Shown here piece after piece: positions 45,125 to 57,530 of a stretch of 64,000 nt of DNA. The translations under genes were made by a program, and so were the position numbers. Positions within the stretch are counted from its first letter, which is position 1. Every line of letters starts with the position of its first letter. Location: contig KL197709.1 of the NCBI GenBank assembly GCA_000697665.1, positions 2,479,599 to 2,543,598 of the forward strand. Direction: 5' to 3'. The DNA is from Jaapia argillacea MUCL 33604 (Eukaryota; Basidiomycota; Agaricomycetes; Jaapiales; Jaapiaceae). Under the pieces are notes generated by a model. It worked only from the letters and a program-made list of their open reading frames with translations. It made no database searches and was not told the DNA's origin.

Positions 45125-47314
45125 ATGGCGTTCACGAGCTCCATCTACCTCGATGCCACTCTCACCATTTTTGCGATATGGCTCGTGAAGCTGATCCGCA
45201 GCCTTCGGCTCCCGGGTCGTCTTCCACCAGGACCCAGAGGTCTACCTCTGGTTGGTAACTTGTTGGATATGCCCACCGATGAGGAATGGAAAGCCATGGC
45301 AAATTGGCAGCATTCATACGGTAAGTATTGCCGGTTTTACTTTTTCCTTTGTTTTATATTCAGCGCGGACATATAGGTGACTTGACTTACCTGTGTGTTC
45401 TTGGCCAACCGTTTCTTTTCATTAACTCTCCTTCTCTTGCCAATGAGATCCTCGACAAGAAGTCTGCGAATTATTCAGAACGACCCACCTTGCCCATGGC
45501 GTCTCATCTTGTGGGATGGGACAACACATTGGTTTTCGCTCGTTACGGAAGCGGCCGTTTCCTCGAGCAGAGGCGGCTGCTACAAAGCTATATTGGCAAC
45601 AAGGCAAGCATGAAGAAGTTCTGGCGGATGGAAGAGTCTAAGTCGGCTGCCTTCCTCAAACGAGTACTGGATACCCCTGCAAATTTCGTCGAACACATCC
45701 GATGGTACTTCTTCCTCCGTTTCCTCCTCTTATGTTTCCGTCATTTGTCTTCTAGGACAGCTGGTGCAATAATCCTCCAAGCCACTTATGGCTACGATGT
45801 ACTGGAGGACAACGATCCCCTCATACAGATTGCAGGACAAAGTATTCAAGACTTATCACATATGTTGACCCCAGGCGCCTTCCTGGTGGACGTGCTACCC
45901 ATTCGTTTGTCGACATATGCTTGCTTGCGCTAGCATTTAGAATCTGACGGTGTTCACTTCAGTTCGTCATATACCTGCTTGGTTTCCCGGTGCAGAATTC
46001 CAAGCGACCGCCTCGCGGATGAAGGATACACTCTTCGCCATGGCCAATGAGCCCTATAAATATGTCACCAAGGCCCTTGTATGTTCCCCTCATAGTTCCA
46101 CAGCGAGCTAACATTGATCATCGATGTGATGATAAGGACGCGGGGACTGCTACCCCATCTTTAGTCACCTCCGTCTTGACAGATCGTCAACTCAGCGATG
46201 AAGAGGAGTATAATCTTAAATGGGTCGCTGCTTCAATGTATGCTGGTGAGTTGTTCCCCATATATCATCTCAACAGAGTGATCCGTATTCAGGGTGCTTC
46301 TAGGTGGGTCTGATACAGTGAGCTCCCTCGCCTTTATCCCTTCTATCCTCAGACTGGATTTCCTCACAGAGTGTGTCCGCTATACACACATTTTTCCTCG
46401 CTATGACCATGTTCCCGGACGTCCAAAAATTGGCGCAATCCGAGTTGGATCGTGTCGTTGGACCCGATCGACTCCCTAGCTTCTTGGATCGGGAGAACTT
46501 GCCTTACGTCGACGCTGTTTTGAAAGAAGTCCTCCGTTGGGCGGTCGTGACACCCAGAGGTCCGTTTCATATTACCCTGGGTTTCAAGACTCACAGAATG
46601 ACTTGATGGTCCAAATTTTCTAGGAGGGCCGCATAGCTCATTGGAAGACGACGTCCACGACGGGTACTATATCCCGAAGGGCACCATTGTGATCCCGAAT
46701 GTCTGGCAAGTCTTACAACCTCGTAATCTCCGAGAGCCTGCGCTTGACATTCTCCCGACCTCTGGCCCCTTTCAGGTGGTTCTTGCATGATCCTGATACA
46801 TACAAGAATCCTATGGAATTCAACCCTGACCGATTCCTTGGCAAGAACCCAGAGAAGGATCCCAGCCAGTTTGTGTTTGGATTTGGAAGACGGTTTGTCA
46901 CTTCCTCTTGTCGACCCACTCCCGCGCAGGTATTGACAGGACAATTTGTGTAGGATATGTCCAGGTACGGCATGGCGATGACGTTACGTTCCAACTGTGC
47001 CCATTACTTGACCACCCCTCGCAGGCATCCACCTTGCAGACTCATCAATGTTCATCTCCATTGCCATGATGCTCGCCGTTTTCAATATCTCCAAAGCCGT
47101 CGACCCCGTTACTGGTAAAGTGTTTGAACCAGCCGCTGAGTTTTCCAGCGGAGGGAATGTCGTGTACGTCGTACCTCCTCCGAATCCTCGAAACAATTCA
47201 TCGATTTCTGATGTCGCGACTTCTGGTGCTTATAGCCATCCAAAGCCCTTCAAATGTTCCATAACACCTAGATCGAGTAAGGCAGAGGAGTTGATCAACA
47301 ATTTTGAGCTGTAA
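45125..47314 (+). CDS. cytochrome P450, array copy 4 (type A-like)
   Basis: This is the last and most distinct P450 of the array. It begins [20 protein letters not shown] (anchor), then [20 protein letters not shown]. Blocks: [114 protein letters not shown] (E-x-x-R), [40 protein letters not shown] and FGFGRR-ICPG, again with the Cys on a microexon (46954-46964). Near the end an in-frame stretch ([20 protein letters not shown]) corresponds to the last intron of the other copies. It may be retained coding or a spliced intron, since GT and AG ends are present. It ends [11 protein letters not shown]. Confidence 0.9.
46954..46964 (+). other. 11-nt microexon with heme-ligand Cys (P450-4)
   Basis: G ATA TGT CCA G lies between TGTAG and GTACGG. 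It encodes I-C-P plus the first base of Gly and joins to [11 protein letters not shown]. Confidence 0.8.
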
Positions 47315-47503
47315 ATGGCACGAGGAAACTCGAAACCTGATGCAGCGATTCTGTAGATATATACTTGTACTCTATGCACAGTCTACGCGAACATATTATG
47401 CATTATACCGTCCATTATTATCCGCTCTCAATGTGTTCAGTGTTCAGTTATGTCAACCAAGGGAAAATACATAAAACCCCTCAAATAGCAAGAATCCACC
47501 CAG

Positions 47504-49135
47504 TTAATCCACAGGGCGATCCAACTCCTTCACAATCAGGTCGTTCACAACTGGAGGGTTATCCAAGTACACTGTATAATGCAGGTTAGTCACAGAGACA
47601 CAAAGTGACGATTCGAGTTTACGAACCATGATGTCCAGCGTGAGGGACGATATACATTCGTCCTTCACCATTACCAGCTTTGCGGAGGTTCTCGACGGAT
47701 TGAGTTCCGCCTGCAGGGTCCATCCAGTCATGGTCACCATCTAGGAGTCATAGTTTAGCGTTAGCACGAGATACTACCAATCAGGAGACGCAACTACGCA
47801 CAAACGAAAGTGATGGGTATCTTCAAGGCTGCAACGCGATCTACGAGAGGCATTCGTGCGTGCGCTCCTGGGGCAAGGATGTGGGCTGAAAAGGAAACAA
47901 AAGTTGAGTGGTTTATACAATGCATAAGCGAAGAAGTGACACGAACATATACAATACTCGCCAGAGCCTTTGGCGAGGGTGATATTCAGGATATAATCAT
48001 GCATTTCTTTCGTTTCCTCTTCCGTTAGGCCAGTAAACCGTCGTGACGTATACTGTAAGAGACAAGTTAGATTGTTGGTGTCCAAATCCGCCTTAGAATG
48101 ACGTGCCATACCTTGCCAACTAACATAGGTGCCCAGAAAATGGACGATCTGACGATCTGGAACGGACTCCATCCTTCCTCCCAAAGGTGCATCAAAAACC
48201 TCCTGGTCCGACTCTCTTCCCGTTTCTTCTCACTCTGCTCCTTCCTCAAACCCTGCACCCGATCCTTCGTAGCCGTCTCTGCATGATCGCTCGAAGATCC
48301 ACCCTCCACACCTTCGTCCGTCAACTCCCGTGAAGGAGTGGAGGTCTCATTCGGATCTCTCGGAACACCAGCCGGTGAAAGTAAGATGAGCTTGTGAACC
48401 CTCGTGGGGTATTTCAACGCGTACACAACGCTGAAATAGGCACCCAATGAATGACCAACGAGCGTCATCTTCTCCAAACCCATACGTTGTCTCCACTCCT
48501 CCAGTGAATCCACAAAGAATGTCTCCGCCTCTTTCACTCGACCAGGGATATCCTCTCTCTTGGCTTTAACAGTGAACGGGACTCGAGCTGAGCGTCCCAT
48601 ACCTAACCAATCAAGAGCATACACCGAGGAACCACGCCGACCAGCCCAATTTGCCATAGCTTGGAAGTTCTGGATATAGAAACCCAAGCCTGCTCCATAA
48701 CCATGGAGGAGGATAGCTGGTGGAGGTGCGGAGGGTGAAGGGGATGTAGGTGTTATGGAAAGGGTATTGATGTAGTGCTTTGGTGTATCGAGAACAACTT
48801 GACTGCTGGTTGCCACTACGGGACCCTCATGTCTGTCCAGTGAACTTGACGAGTCGGAAGGTCGGAAGAACGGCAATCTCCTGTTGTGTGGGTGAGTATA
48901 CATTCAGGCTCACCCATCGATCCCTACACTCGTACCTGAGCAGCCGTTCCTCACTCGCCGCGCTCTGTTTCTCACCGACACTCCACCTTCATAACCAATG
49001 AGTCTCCGAGAACAGAAGTGTACAATAGATTACTCACCAGCTTCTAAAACTTGCAGTGAAAGTAGCAGGTATATCTTTAGCTGGCGGTAAACCTGCGGTT
49101 ACACCAGGCGGGAGGGTCGCTGTCGTGGCGTTCAT
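47504..49135 (-). CDS. CLD1: alpha/beta hydrolase, cardiolipin phospholipase Cld1 / CGI-58 type
   Basis: This belongs to the ABHD4/5 (CGI-58, Cld1, Ict1) group; yeast Cld1 removes an acyl chain from new cardiolipin at the inner mitochondrial membrane before remodelling. Exon 1 gives MNATTATLPPGVTAGLPPAK, then SFRSWWSVGEKQSAASEERL, the group's Ser/Trp-rich N-terminus. Blocks: PAILLHGYGAGLGFYIQNFQ, VYALDWLGMGRSARVPF, nucleophile elbow LVGHSLGAYFSVVYALKYP, LILLSPAGVPRDP, an insert rich in Ser and charged residues, LPLVDRVAALKIPITFVYGD-type sequence with the acid in HDWMDPAGG, and HAGHHVYLDNPPVVNDL, which holds the catalytic His and an HX4D motif. It ends IVKELDRPVD. About seven introns. Whether it acts on cardiolipin or other phospholipids cannot be told; the symbol is a best guess within the group. 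Confidence 0.82.
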
Positions 49136-49668
49136 GTAGGCAACGCTGGTCGCTGTGCGCCGGAAAGAGGATCTAAGAAGTGTCCGAATGGTGGCTACAG
49201 TAATGAGAATGTGAGGATAAAAAGAACAGAGATGCAGGAGGGGGTATAAGAGGGTGGGTCGGAGAGCTGACGAAGCCGATGTCTGTCCATGCCGACTGTC
49301 AGCGTCACCGCGATTGACACTTCACAGGGCCGCAGTCGCGCAGCCAAAACCGCATGGAAGATCGCGAGGCAATATTCTCACGTATGTTTTCCGTATGTTT
49401 TCTCCATGGCTCCAGCTTTGATACATGTAAACTCCAGCATATCCCCGGGTGGTTCTAGCGGGAAATATGCAACGTTAGGGAGGTTGATTCGACTTGGCAT
49501 TGATGTGCGTTCAGTCACATGGTCGCAAAGCAAGGAAAGTGGAAGCAAATATGAGTGTATGAAAGAGGGGACAGAATAAGTAGGTACGAAACACGTATGT
49601 ACCTTCAAATAAAGTGGGTGTTAGTTCGCGCATATAGAGACCTTGGGAAACGATGATTCACACTTACC
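49136..49668. other. intergenic between CLD1 and uS11m
   Basis: About 530 bp contain the promoter of the minus-strand lipase and the 3' side of uS11m. A plus-strand ORF at 49289-49579 has no domain and no neighbouring exon and is not accepted. Nothing else is seen. Confidence 0.5.
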
Positions 49669-50295
49669 CTACGTCCGTCTCATCTTCTTTGCTCGAGTAC
49701 CTCCAATTTTGATCGGTGTCTTGTCCGTAATTTGAACCACCAGAGGACGGACTACATCCCCTTCCGAAGTCATCAAAGCCCTATACGTCGCCTCCCTTCC
49801 CTGCCCAAACCCACTAAATATCAATTCCAACGCCATAGGTCCCTCATCCCCCTTGATCAACTCTTCCTTAATGGCCTCAATCCTCTTGAACGTAGCCACT
49901 GCAGTTTGGTATCCAGCCTCGAAACCCGCCCTATTTCCCCTCTTGAACCCACATTTTCCAGCAGTGAATATCGCAGCGGGGGTGCCGTTTGGTCTTTCGA
50001 GCGTGGTGATAGTGTTGTTCAGTGTGGCCTGCACGTGAAGACGGTATAAAGAAGTGGTAGCGGTCTCAGCTTCGAACCGTGAGGTGTTTATCGTTCCGCG
50101 AGGATAGAAATTTGTTCGGGCGGTGGGAGGTTCAGTATCGTCGACTGTAGGTGCATCGGCGCCTTGTAGAATTAGATCATCCTCGTAGGAGGCTCCGGAC
50201 CCGTTGATGGGACCGAACGACAGCGAAGCCGCTAATCTTGGTCGTCTGGTTGCTGCCGCAAACGATGGCCGGCAGACTTTGAAGAGCAGAGACAT
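49669..50295 (-). CDS. MRPS18: mitochondrial small-subunit ribosomal protein uS11m
   Basis: This protein is at the platform of the mitochondrial small ribosomal subunit. The N-terminus MSLLFKVCRPSFAAATRRPR is a strong presequence. The uS11 core is YRLHVQATLNNTITTLERPN, GTPAAIFTAGKCGFKRGNRA and GFEAGYQTAVATFKRIEAIK, then LELIFSGFGQGREATYRAL and VRPLVVQITDKTPIKIGGTR with a basic end AKKMRRT. The HVQATLNNTI..L...G.....TAG..GFK and D.TPIPHNG-like (here DKTPIKIGG) blocks are diagnostic. It is intronless over this span. I chose the start at 50295 because it begins the presequence; the frame is open 57 bases further upstream. It diverges from QCR9, so two mitochondrial genes share about 160 bp of promoter. 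Confidence 0.92.
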   Translation of the reverse strand: MSLLFKVCRPSFAAATRRPRLAASLSFGPINGSGASYEDDLILQGADAPTVDDTEPPTARTNFYPRGTINTSRFEAETATTSLYRLHVQATLNNTITTLERPNGTPAAIFTAGKCGFKRGNRAGFEAGYQTAVATFKRIEAIKEELIKGDEGPMALELIFSGFGQGREATYRALMTSEGDVVRPLVVQITDKTPIKIGGTRAKKMRRT

Positions 50296-50458
50296 GGGTT
50301 TTGTTGAAGTGGTTAAACTAATTCCTGGACGCGTCGAGCAGAAGCCAGACACAAAATTCGGGCAGTTGCCTTATTTGGGTATCGGACACCAACGGAAACG
50401 TTTCGCCATCACCTTCACCACCAAGTTCACCACAAAATCCTAGAAAATCCTTAGAAAC

Positions 50459-50853
50459 ATGTCTGGCGTGAGTCTCTTCCCAGCACCTCACAGTTAACGG
50501 TTACCGATAGCTGTTCTCGCAGGTCGCAAACACGTTCTACAACACCCTTGTGAAGCGCAACAGTACGCTCCCTCTCGAATTTGCCATATCACATGAACCA
50601 AACACTCCTGACTCTCTGACCCTTCGTCCGTATAGGCGTATACGTGTCTGCTATCTTCGCAGGCGCGTTTGCATGGGGAATTGGTTTTGATGTAGCCGTC
50701 ACCTCTTTCTGGGATAGGTGGAATCAAGGGGTGCGCATTTTTGCTCAAACTCGAATTCAACATGGAGCTGACCAGATTCTTGCTCTTCCGTTGATATAGA
50801 AACAATGGAAGGACATCCGGGACAAGTACGCCACACCAGCTGAGGAGGATTAG
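50459..50853 (+). CDS. QCR9: cytochrome bc1 complex subunit 9 (QCR9)
   Basis: This is a tiny respiratory complex III subunit made from four short exons, none long enough to stand out as an ORF. Spliced product (about 63 residues): MSG-VANTFYNTLVKRNS, then VYVSAIFAGAFAWGIGFDVA, VTSFWDRWNQG, and KQWKDIRDKYATPAEED. The single membrane helix AIFAGAFAWGIGFDVA with the following FWDRWNQGKQWKDIR is the Qcr9/UCR_UQCRX signature, and the order TFYNTLVKRNS before it is standard. Exon junctions use GTGAGT/CGCAG after MSG, a second intron after KRNS, and a third before KQWKDI. It ends TAG at 50851-50853. Confidence 0.93.
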
Positions 50854-51530
50854 ACTTTGTGTGTCCTCGTTCGTTGAATACATTCGCTTCTGAACCATCT
50901 TTGCGGGGACCCAGCTGGATCCAGCCGTCCGCATTCCTCGTGAGATGAACGAACGACGCTCTGTATATTGCACCACTCAGAGGCCAAATGTACGTCGATG
51001 AACAAACATGGGATCAACCGCCACGTCTCGCTGAAGTGAACAAACGTGGGGGACCACCTCGACCGTTGCTTAATTCGCACTTGCAAACGTGATACTGGCG
51101 TCTGCTTTTATATTGAATTGAACCGCGACGTTGCGTGTTTAAATCTCGTCATCCAAGTGGTGGTGCTCTGTAGTCTGAGAGCCACCTGCCCATATGCCGA
51201 ACCACTCAGCGTTTGGGCAATGAACAACGTTGGCGACCTTCATATCCTGTATCGAAGAGCGTTTTCCAACAAAATAGGCGCCCGTCCCTACTGTCCCACA
51301 TCGTCATTGGGTGCACGGCATAATATGCAACATCGCGTTGCTTAAGTTACATTATCTGGTGCACAATTCTTATGATACGTATATGCGCGTCTATAGTGTG
51401 TATGCTATGAACAAATGCAACGTCCAATGCGACATGCCAAGTAAACAGATGAATTGAACAGTGTATCATGATACGTAGCCGTAAAACCCCTAACCAAAAG
51501 GTACCTTGGAAATGATAGAGATACAATGAA
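50854..51530. other. intergenic, convergent 3' ends of QCR9 and KCS1
   Basis: About 675 bp between two stop codons, unusually long for convergent neighbours in this window. A plus-strand ORF at 51046-51345 has no recognisable features. Nothing else is seen. Confidence 0.5.
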
Positions 51531-54500
51531 CTAAGTTGATATCATACCAGGATCTTCGTCCGCACCAGCAGGACCAAAAATTTCTTCAAATATCTCCTTG
51601 CCATCAGTCGACAAAGGCGGTAATTGATATGCAGTGATCGAAGGATCGTCACGAGAAACCTTGATCCTCCTAATCCGCTCGTCATTCCAAATCTGTTCCA
51701 ACGTCTCGGAAAGGTTCTTCAAACCCCAAAGGAACCCTCGGTCCGGCTCTTCAGGATAATGAGGAGGGAACCTCGCGTAGAGCAATCCGGTCTCCAGATC
51801 CACTTCCGCGTTGTAGCCCTTACCACTCGTGACCGTCTGTACCGAGTCAGGGTCTAGGGTTGGAGGGTATGGCAACCAGTCTTGTCCTGTTGTAGTATGT
51901 GCAAAATCGACGATACGGATGTTCACCTCGCCACGACGGCGACGACCAGCGGAGCGTTTGAGTACGGGACCGACGAGAAGGTCTTCGCTGTGGGAACGGC
52001 GCAGCGTGGGCTCTTCCTGGGTAGGATCCGTAGGTTTTCTTCGTTGCCGCTCCAATGATTCCCCACGCTTGCTGCGAGATGACGGGTTCTCCCAGACATA
52101 TGACCGATAAGCTTCTTGCGCGTCCTTATCCCCGTCGTAGATTAAGAGCAGGCTACAGCCGTAGAAACGGAACCCTTTCAAGCGATTGATAATACGAGCC
52201 AACGCGTACAACTTGCCAAGCAGGATTGGAATTTGGTTGGCCAGTACCCGCTCGCCATTGTGAAGGAACGACGCAAGCACAGATGGGAACTCGTCGGGGC
52301 GAACTCCGCGACCCATGTATTTATCCTGGGTCACATACGACTCTGTGACTTGGTTCCAGACCTTATAGAGTAAGGACGCGTTAGCAAGGATACGAGCCAT
52401 GAGATCGTACACCATATGTTTACAAGACGTGAGAAAGAAAATAGCGGTGACAGGAGCAATCAAGTGGATTGATGGGGAAGCATGTGGCTCACCTGCATGC
52501 CGCACACCCTAACACCAAGGGACCGACTCGTGGTGTACTCGCACTTTTTACGTTGGCTCTTCTTCTTCGCTTGGGTAGCATCCATACCATACTGTCGGGT
52601 GCCCATCTTCAAGTCCAAGACACAAGGACGTTTCAACCGACCGGTGAGATCCTCCATCAAAATAAAATGAATTTGACGAGTCACAGAATTATCAGGCTCA
52701 GGTTGCTCTGGAATGGCCGGCTCGAAGTGGTGAGGTGGAGTTATTCGACGGGGGAAGGACGGCGATTCGAGCGAACGAGAACGGCTGCGTCGGCGCAAGG
52801 AGGCAGGCAGGCCATGAGGACCATCCATATCAGTCACGCGGCCCCTGTCATTCTCAAAGTCAAAAACATCTCCCAACCCTTTACTTCGCTCCTCATCCCT
52901 GCGCTGCGATCTCTCCGGACTGGTGATCATGGAGTCGCTCTGCACACGCCGTATCACTTTGTCTCCAAAGAATGAAGCGTGCTCAGCCTTGAGGCGATCA
53001 ACAGGCGCACTGAACTTCTTCTTCCGGATATGCCTCTCCATACACCCATCATCTCCCTCTCCATCCGCTAGGTCCCCATCATCTTCTGTCCTGGCCATGC
53101 TCGGCAACCTACCTCGCCGACGGAACCGACGAAGAATGGTACTGAAGACGTGATCCTTGAACTTGGTGTTGACGGTGGTCGAGCCAGTCCCTCCAAACCA
53201 GCCGTTCGTGAGGACCGGTCCCGACGCCTGCGGCGAGAATGGATGATCCGATAACGAGCCTCTAAATTCCGGACGTCCTCGCAGCTCATTCTCAGCTCGA
53301 GAGTGCCCCGCGACAAGCCGAGGATCAGTCACATACGATGATACAATCGGCGAATTCGTAGGCGTGGGCGCATCCAACGCTGACGGCGATATCGAGTGGG
53401 CCTTCGCCAAAGGACTCGATTTCGCCTTCTGACAATGATCACTCAAACTCCCAGACCGTACATCCAATCCCAGATCAGGACTGGAAGCAACCCCTTCAGT
53501 CAATAGCGGCCGCCGCAATCTTGGAGTGAGGAATGGCGAGGAGGCGGCGTAGGATTGGGAAAGTGCGCGGCTGCGGTGACCGCGGAGCATCCACTGAGGG
53601 ATGATATGTCGATTGATATCCAACGCCACCTCTGGCATCTCCGCCTCACCTGTCTCGGTGTCCCCACCATCCTCCTCCCGAATGGCCGATGTAGGATCTC
53701 GCCGGTGAAGGGGGATCGGAATCCGATGCGCCACTTTCGAATCTTCGGACGCCGACGTGTGTAGAGGAGGTCGCGTTCGACCTAACGACTTGAGAGTGGG
53801 AGTATCGCCTGAGGGTTCGGTGACGACGGTCTCGGGAGGGGTCCTGGGGTCCTTGACTACGCGCTTATAATTGACCAACATGACGCCCAGGTAACGAGGG
53901 ATAAAGTCAAGCAAAGGCGGAGCAGCTCGCTCAACAGCTTCGTAGAACAGATTTTCTCGCGAAACGAGCGGCTGGAAATCAATGACGAGCATCAGTAACC
54001 GAGACTACAAACGACAGGATGTATGCGAGCTCGACGAACCTTGCAAACGGCCCTTTTGGTGAACTTGTAGATTGGACTATGTCCACCAACCTGGTTGCGA
54101 AAGGGACGCAGAGGAATATGCGGGAGGCCATCACCCATGTCCCAATCCTGGTCGAAGAAACCATGAATGGTATCGGCACCATTCGAGTGCACGATGCCCT
54201 CTCGATGATCTTCGTCCTCGTCGCTTGGCGAACGGAACAGCGGAGGTGGAAGGGCAGAGGTTTGAAGCGGAGAGCGGGGGAAGGGTGAAGAGTTTGTGGT
54301 GGTGGTAGTGGCGTTAGTGGAAATGGAGGCGGTATCCCAAGACTCGTCGTCAGTGGACCAGGGCGAATAGAGGGGCGGTTCAGGCAAAGGGGTCGGTGGA
54401 ACGCCCACAGGAGAGGGGATTCCGAGCAGAAGTGGCTGCTCGGTCTGAATAGGTGTCTGAGAGCGTGTTTCAGGAGAGACTTTACTGGGAGGCACTTCGG

Positions 54501-55635
54501 ACGGAGGTGAAGGGTCAAGCGGTTCTGAAGGCAACTCCGGTAATGCGGGAGGCGGGTGAAGGAAGGATGACACACGCTTTGGAGGGGAACGCGAAGGTGA
54601 TGGGGAAGGAGGATAGGCTCGGGAAGATGAAGGACGGTACGACGGTGAAGGAGGAACGTTACGACCATGTTTCTGAAAGGTAGACGACGTAGACACGGAA
54701 GAATCTGTTTCAGGACCTGATATATCGAAGACAGGTTCCTTGTGCCAAGATGTCCGCTCAAGTGGCCTTCCTCTCCCAGGTTCCTGACGAGACATGACCT
54801 CGTTCCTCCATTCTACCAGATCGTTCATAGAACTCTCTCGAAAAAGGCTTGATCTTGAACTGGCGTTCGTATCATGCGACCGCACTCTGCCCAAGTTAGT
54901 CGAACTCCTATCCCTCCTCACAGCGGCTGCCTCATGATCAGGCCAATCCGACCGTTTAACGAACTCGAACTCGGCCTGTCCAACATCATCTCCACGAGTG
55001 AACGATCCTGCCCTATGTTTTCCGACCTGGGGTACAGAAACTACTCGCTCCAAAGGGTTACTCTCCTCCACCAAAGGCGGACCTGCCGACTCCTTGAAAA
55101 GTTGAAGGCTCGCTGCGACTTTCCGGCCGATTCCTGTAGGAGAGGTGTGCTGGGCAGTAAGTTCATCTCCAGGAGACGATATGGTCGACGACGACGCAGA
55201 TGACGATCGTCGTGAAAGAGGACGGGTGGTAGTAGTAGACGACGTCGCCAGTGCTTTGTCCAAGTTCTCTTGTCGGGTAGTGGGCATCGTCAACGCCCTA
55301 TTCGCATGTCTGCGAGGGGGACGTTTTCGAGGGGCTTGGTGTGATTGAGCATGGTTAGCCAATGATCCGGACGGAAGGTTACCGAGGTGGAGTAGTCTGT
55401 CGGAACTGTTTTGGGAATTCGCTCTGCGTGGATGGTCGGAAGGGGTCGACAGGGCTGGAGAAGCGAGTCTGTCGGAAGAGGTAGCGGCGACCTTATTCAA
55501 CAAAGCCAGGACGTTATCGAGAGGAAGTTCTTGGGATGGAGATGAGGGTGCTGTGATGGTGGCTGAGCTTGGGGGTGAGGGGGGGAAACGATAACGATGT
55601 TGCTGTGGATGGGCTGCATCAAGAGCGGGACCCAT
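51531..55635 (-). CDS. KCS1: inositol hexakisphosphate kinase (KCS1)
   Basis: Kcs1 makes 5-diphosphoinositol pentakisphosphate (5-IP7) from IP6, a signal in phosphate and stress control. The N-terminal half (about 55.6-54.0 kb) is a long disordered Ser/Pro region. A short block HSPIYKFTKRAVCK is spliced to PLVSRENLFYEAVERAAPPL and LDFIPRYLGVMLVNYKRVVK, the start of the kinase fold. A second disordered insert follows. The IPK signature RPCVLDLKMGTRQYG (P-x3-D-x-K-x-G) is intact. Later exons give VYKVWNQV-type sequence (LLYKVWNQVTESYVTQDKYM), YGCSLLLIYDGD and the metal-binding NIRIVDFAHTTTGQDW. The tail ends GADEDPGMIST. About 1,300 residues with few introns, so long, low-complexity exons dominate. 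Start: MGPALDAAHPQQHRYRF at 55635; only a TTG precedes it in frame. Confidence 0.93.
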
Positions 55636-57530
55636 GTGCAACAAAGTTTTTAGGAGACAGATGTGGGATATTCGATATGTTGGCTGGAAAAGGGGGAAAG
55701 AAGAGAAAAGCGAGGAGGAATATACAGGGAGTAGATATAGCTAATGCTAAATCCGCAACAGCAATAATCTCGCTTTGTTTTTTGTGGGTTTTCCCGACCT
55801 GAAACTGGGAGACTCGTTGCTTGAACCAGTGACGTCGGGGCCCAAACGTGCTCGGTCGGACCCCAGCCCTGACTCAGCCACATCCCGACCATCCCGACGT
55901 GCCAGCCACACCCCGGTCCCGCTCCAGCATCTTTCTTATTACCCATCACTACGGTCTCATTTCTCCTTGCTTTCTCTTATTTCTTGCTCTATCCTATGCA
56001 ACAACCAGTCCACAGATATCGCATACCCCTCGGGCGACGTCGCTTGAACCCCTGCACTTTGGGGTCCTCTCCCATATCTTCACGCACGTTTGCAAGTACG
56101 TACTTCGTAAACATTCTTCTCCCTGTGCGTGTCATCCGTCGCATCACCGCATTTTCCCGTCACAGGGAAAGTGTATTAAAGTTCTGGCAATTGCCTCCTG
56201 GCTCTCGACGAATGATAGCATGCACGATGCTATCAACTCTTCTCACCTCATCTTCCTCAACCCCTCCTCGATTTCATATCTAGGGTGATAATGTCAACGA
56301 CGGTTCTTCCTCATCTTTTTTCGGTCAACACGCGCCACGGTGAATTCCCTACGGCGCAATCCTATCACACCCTTCTGTTACGTGTAACCCCACCCAGGCT
56401 CTCTGTTATCATGGGACCTATCAGTTCAAATCCACACCTAGTTTTCCGGACATCTCTCCCTCTTTTGCCCTTTCCATGGCGATCTCCCCCGCGGGGTATC
56501 TCTCTTCTCATGAACCCACCCGACACCTCCATCGGTCTTCTGTCGCACTCGATAGCATATTTTAGACTTGAGGTCGGTCCGGCATCTGTTCCTGGTAGCC
56601 AATGGCACAAATCACGGGTCGCCACAACGTAGAGTTCCTGGACGCCCCCTTCCTTTCTCAACGTGCCCGCTCTCGCACCTTTTCTTGAACAATCATTGAT
56701 ATACAATCGCTGGAAACACACCCCGAGGCAACCCTCTGTCAGCTCTTGACGGCGCGGTTGCTCCCGGACAAGGTTCGACGCACGCTCGTCCTCCAGACCT
56801 TCTCGTTCGCTCGCGCCCCATATAACCAACCTGCCTCGAGCTTCATCTCTACCAAACGATGGCGTTAGATATACCTCCTATGACCCATCTATCCCGCGCT
56901 AATACCGCGTCCTTCCCTCAAGCCATATGTCTTCCCTTGCATTGAATCACAAGACCCCGCTTTGCAATACCCGCTTCTTGCCCAGATCTATGTGTGTCCT
57001 AAACTCTGAAAGGCTTCCCGTCGGTACATCCATCGGGTCTTCATTTCATCATTTGCGTTCAGGTCTTTGGAAATGAGATCGGGTGTGGTTCAGGTTTACT
57101 TGCCGAACCCTACATTTGTGTAATCAGGTCGCCGTTCCACAACGCGCATCCCGCATGATCATCGCCTTGAATCCTTGATGGCAGCACCGACTCTCGCAAT
57201 CGAGAAACCGCCGGGATGCTCCTTTCGTTGATCACGCCACGCGCGGCCTGGCAAGTGTTCGCAACCCCTTGGTCGGATCTCCTGTTCCTTCCGGTTTTGA
57301 AAGTATCAGTGACCAATGTAGTTCTTGCGAGGACCACGGTCTGTCGCATCGACAAAAAGGTTCTGGATTATCAGATGTGGACTTTGTACCTTATCTTATC
57401 TCGTGGACCGGTGGCTGTTTTCACGAAGCTCGATGGACATCCGGTGTCATTACCCTGTGACTGTCGGGTATTCGTGGTAATGGCCATTTCAACATTGTCC
57501 AAGCCTTCACATGATTGAAGTCTCTGCAAG
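55636..57530. other. long gene-poor stretch upstream of KCS1
   Basis: About 1.9 kb without a gene I can support. From about 55900 the plus strand is pyrimidine-rich (many CT and CCT words). ORFs at 55848-56288, 56285-56632, 56365-56829 (-) and 57216-57518 overlap, lack domains and have no partner exons. It may hold a long 5' leader of KCS1, a long leader of the gene at 58.1 kb, or an unannotated RNA. No tRNA-like fold was found. Confidence 0.45.

Noticed and set aside
49289-49579. 96-codon plus-strand ORF upstream of CLD1
   Set aside because: No domain or splice partner; it lies in a likely promoter region.
56285-56829. Overlapping ORFs on both strands in the gene-poor stretch
   Set aside because: They overlap each other, use random-looking composition and show no motifs. 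One strand at most could be real and neither is supported.
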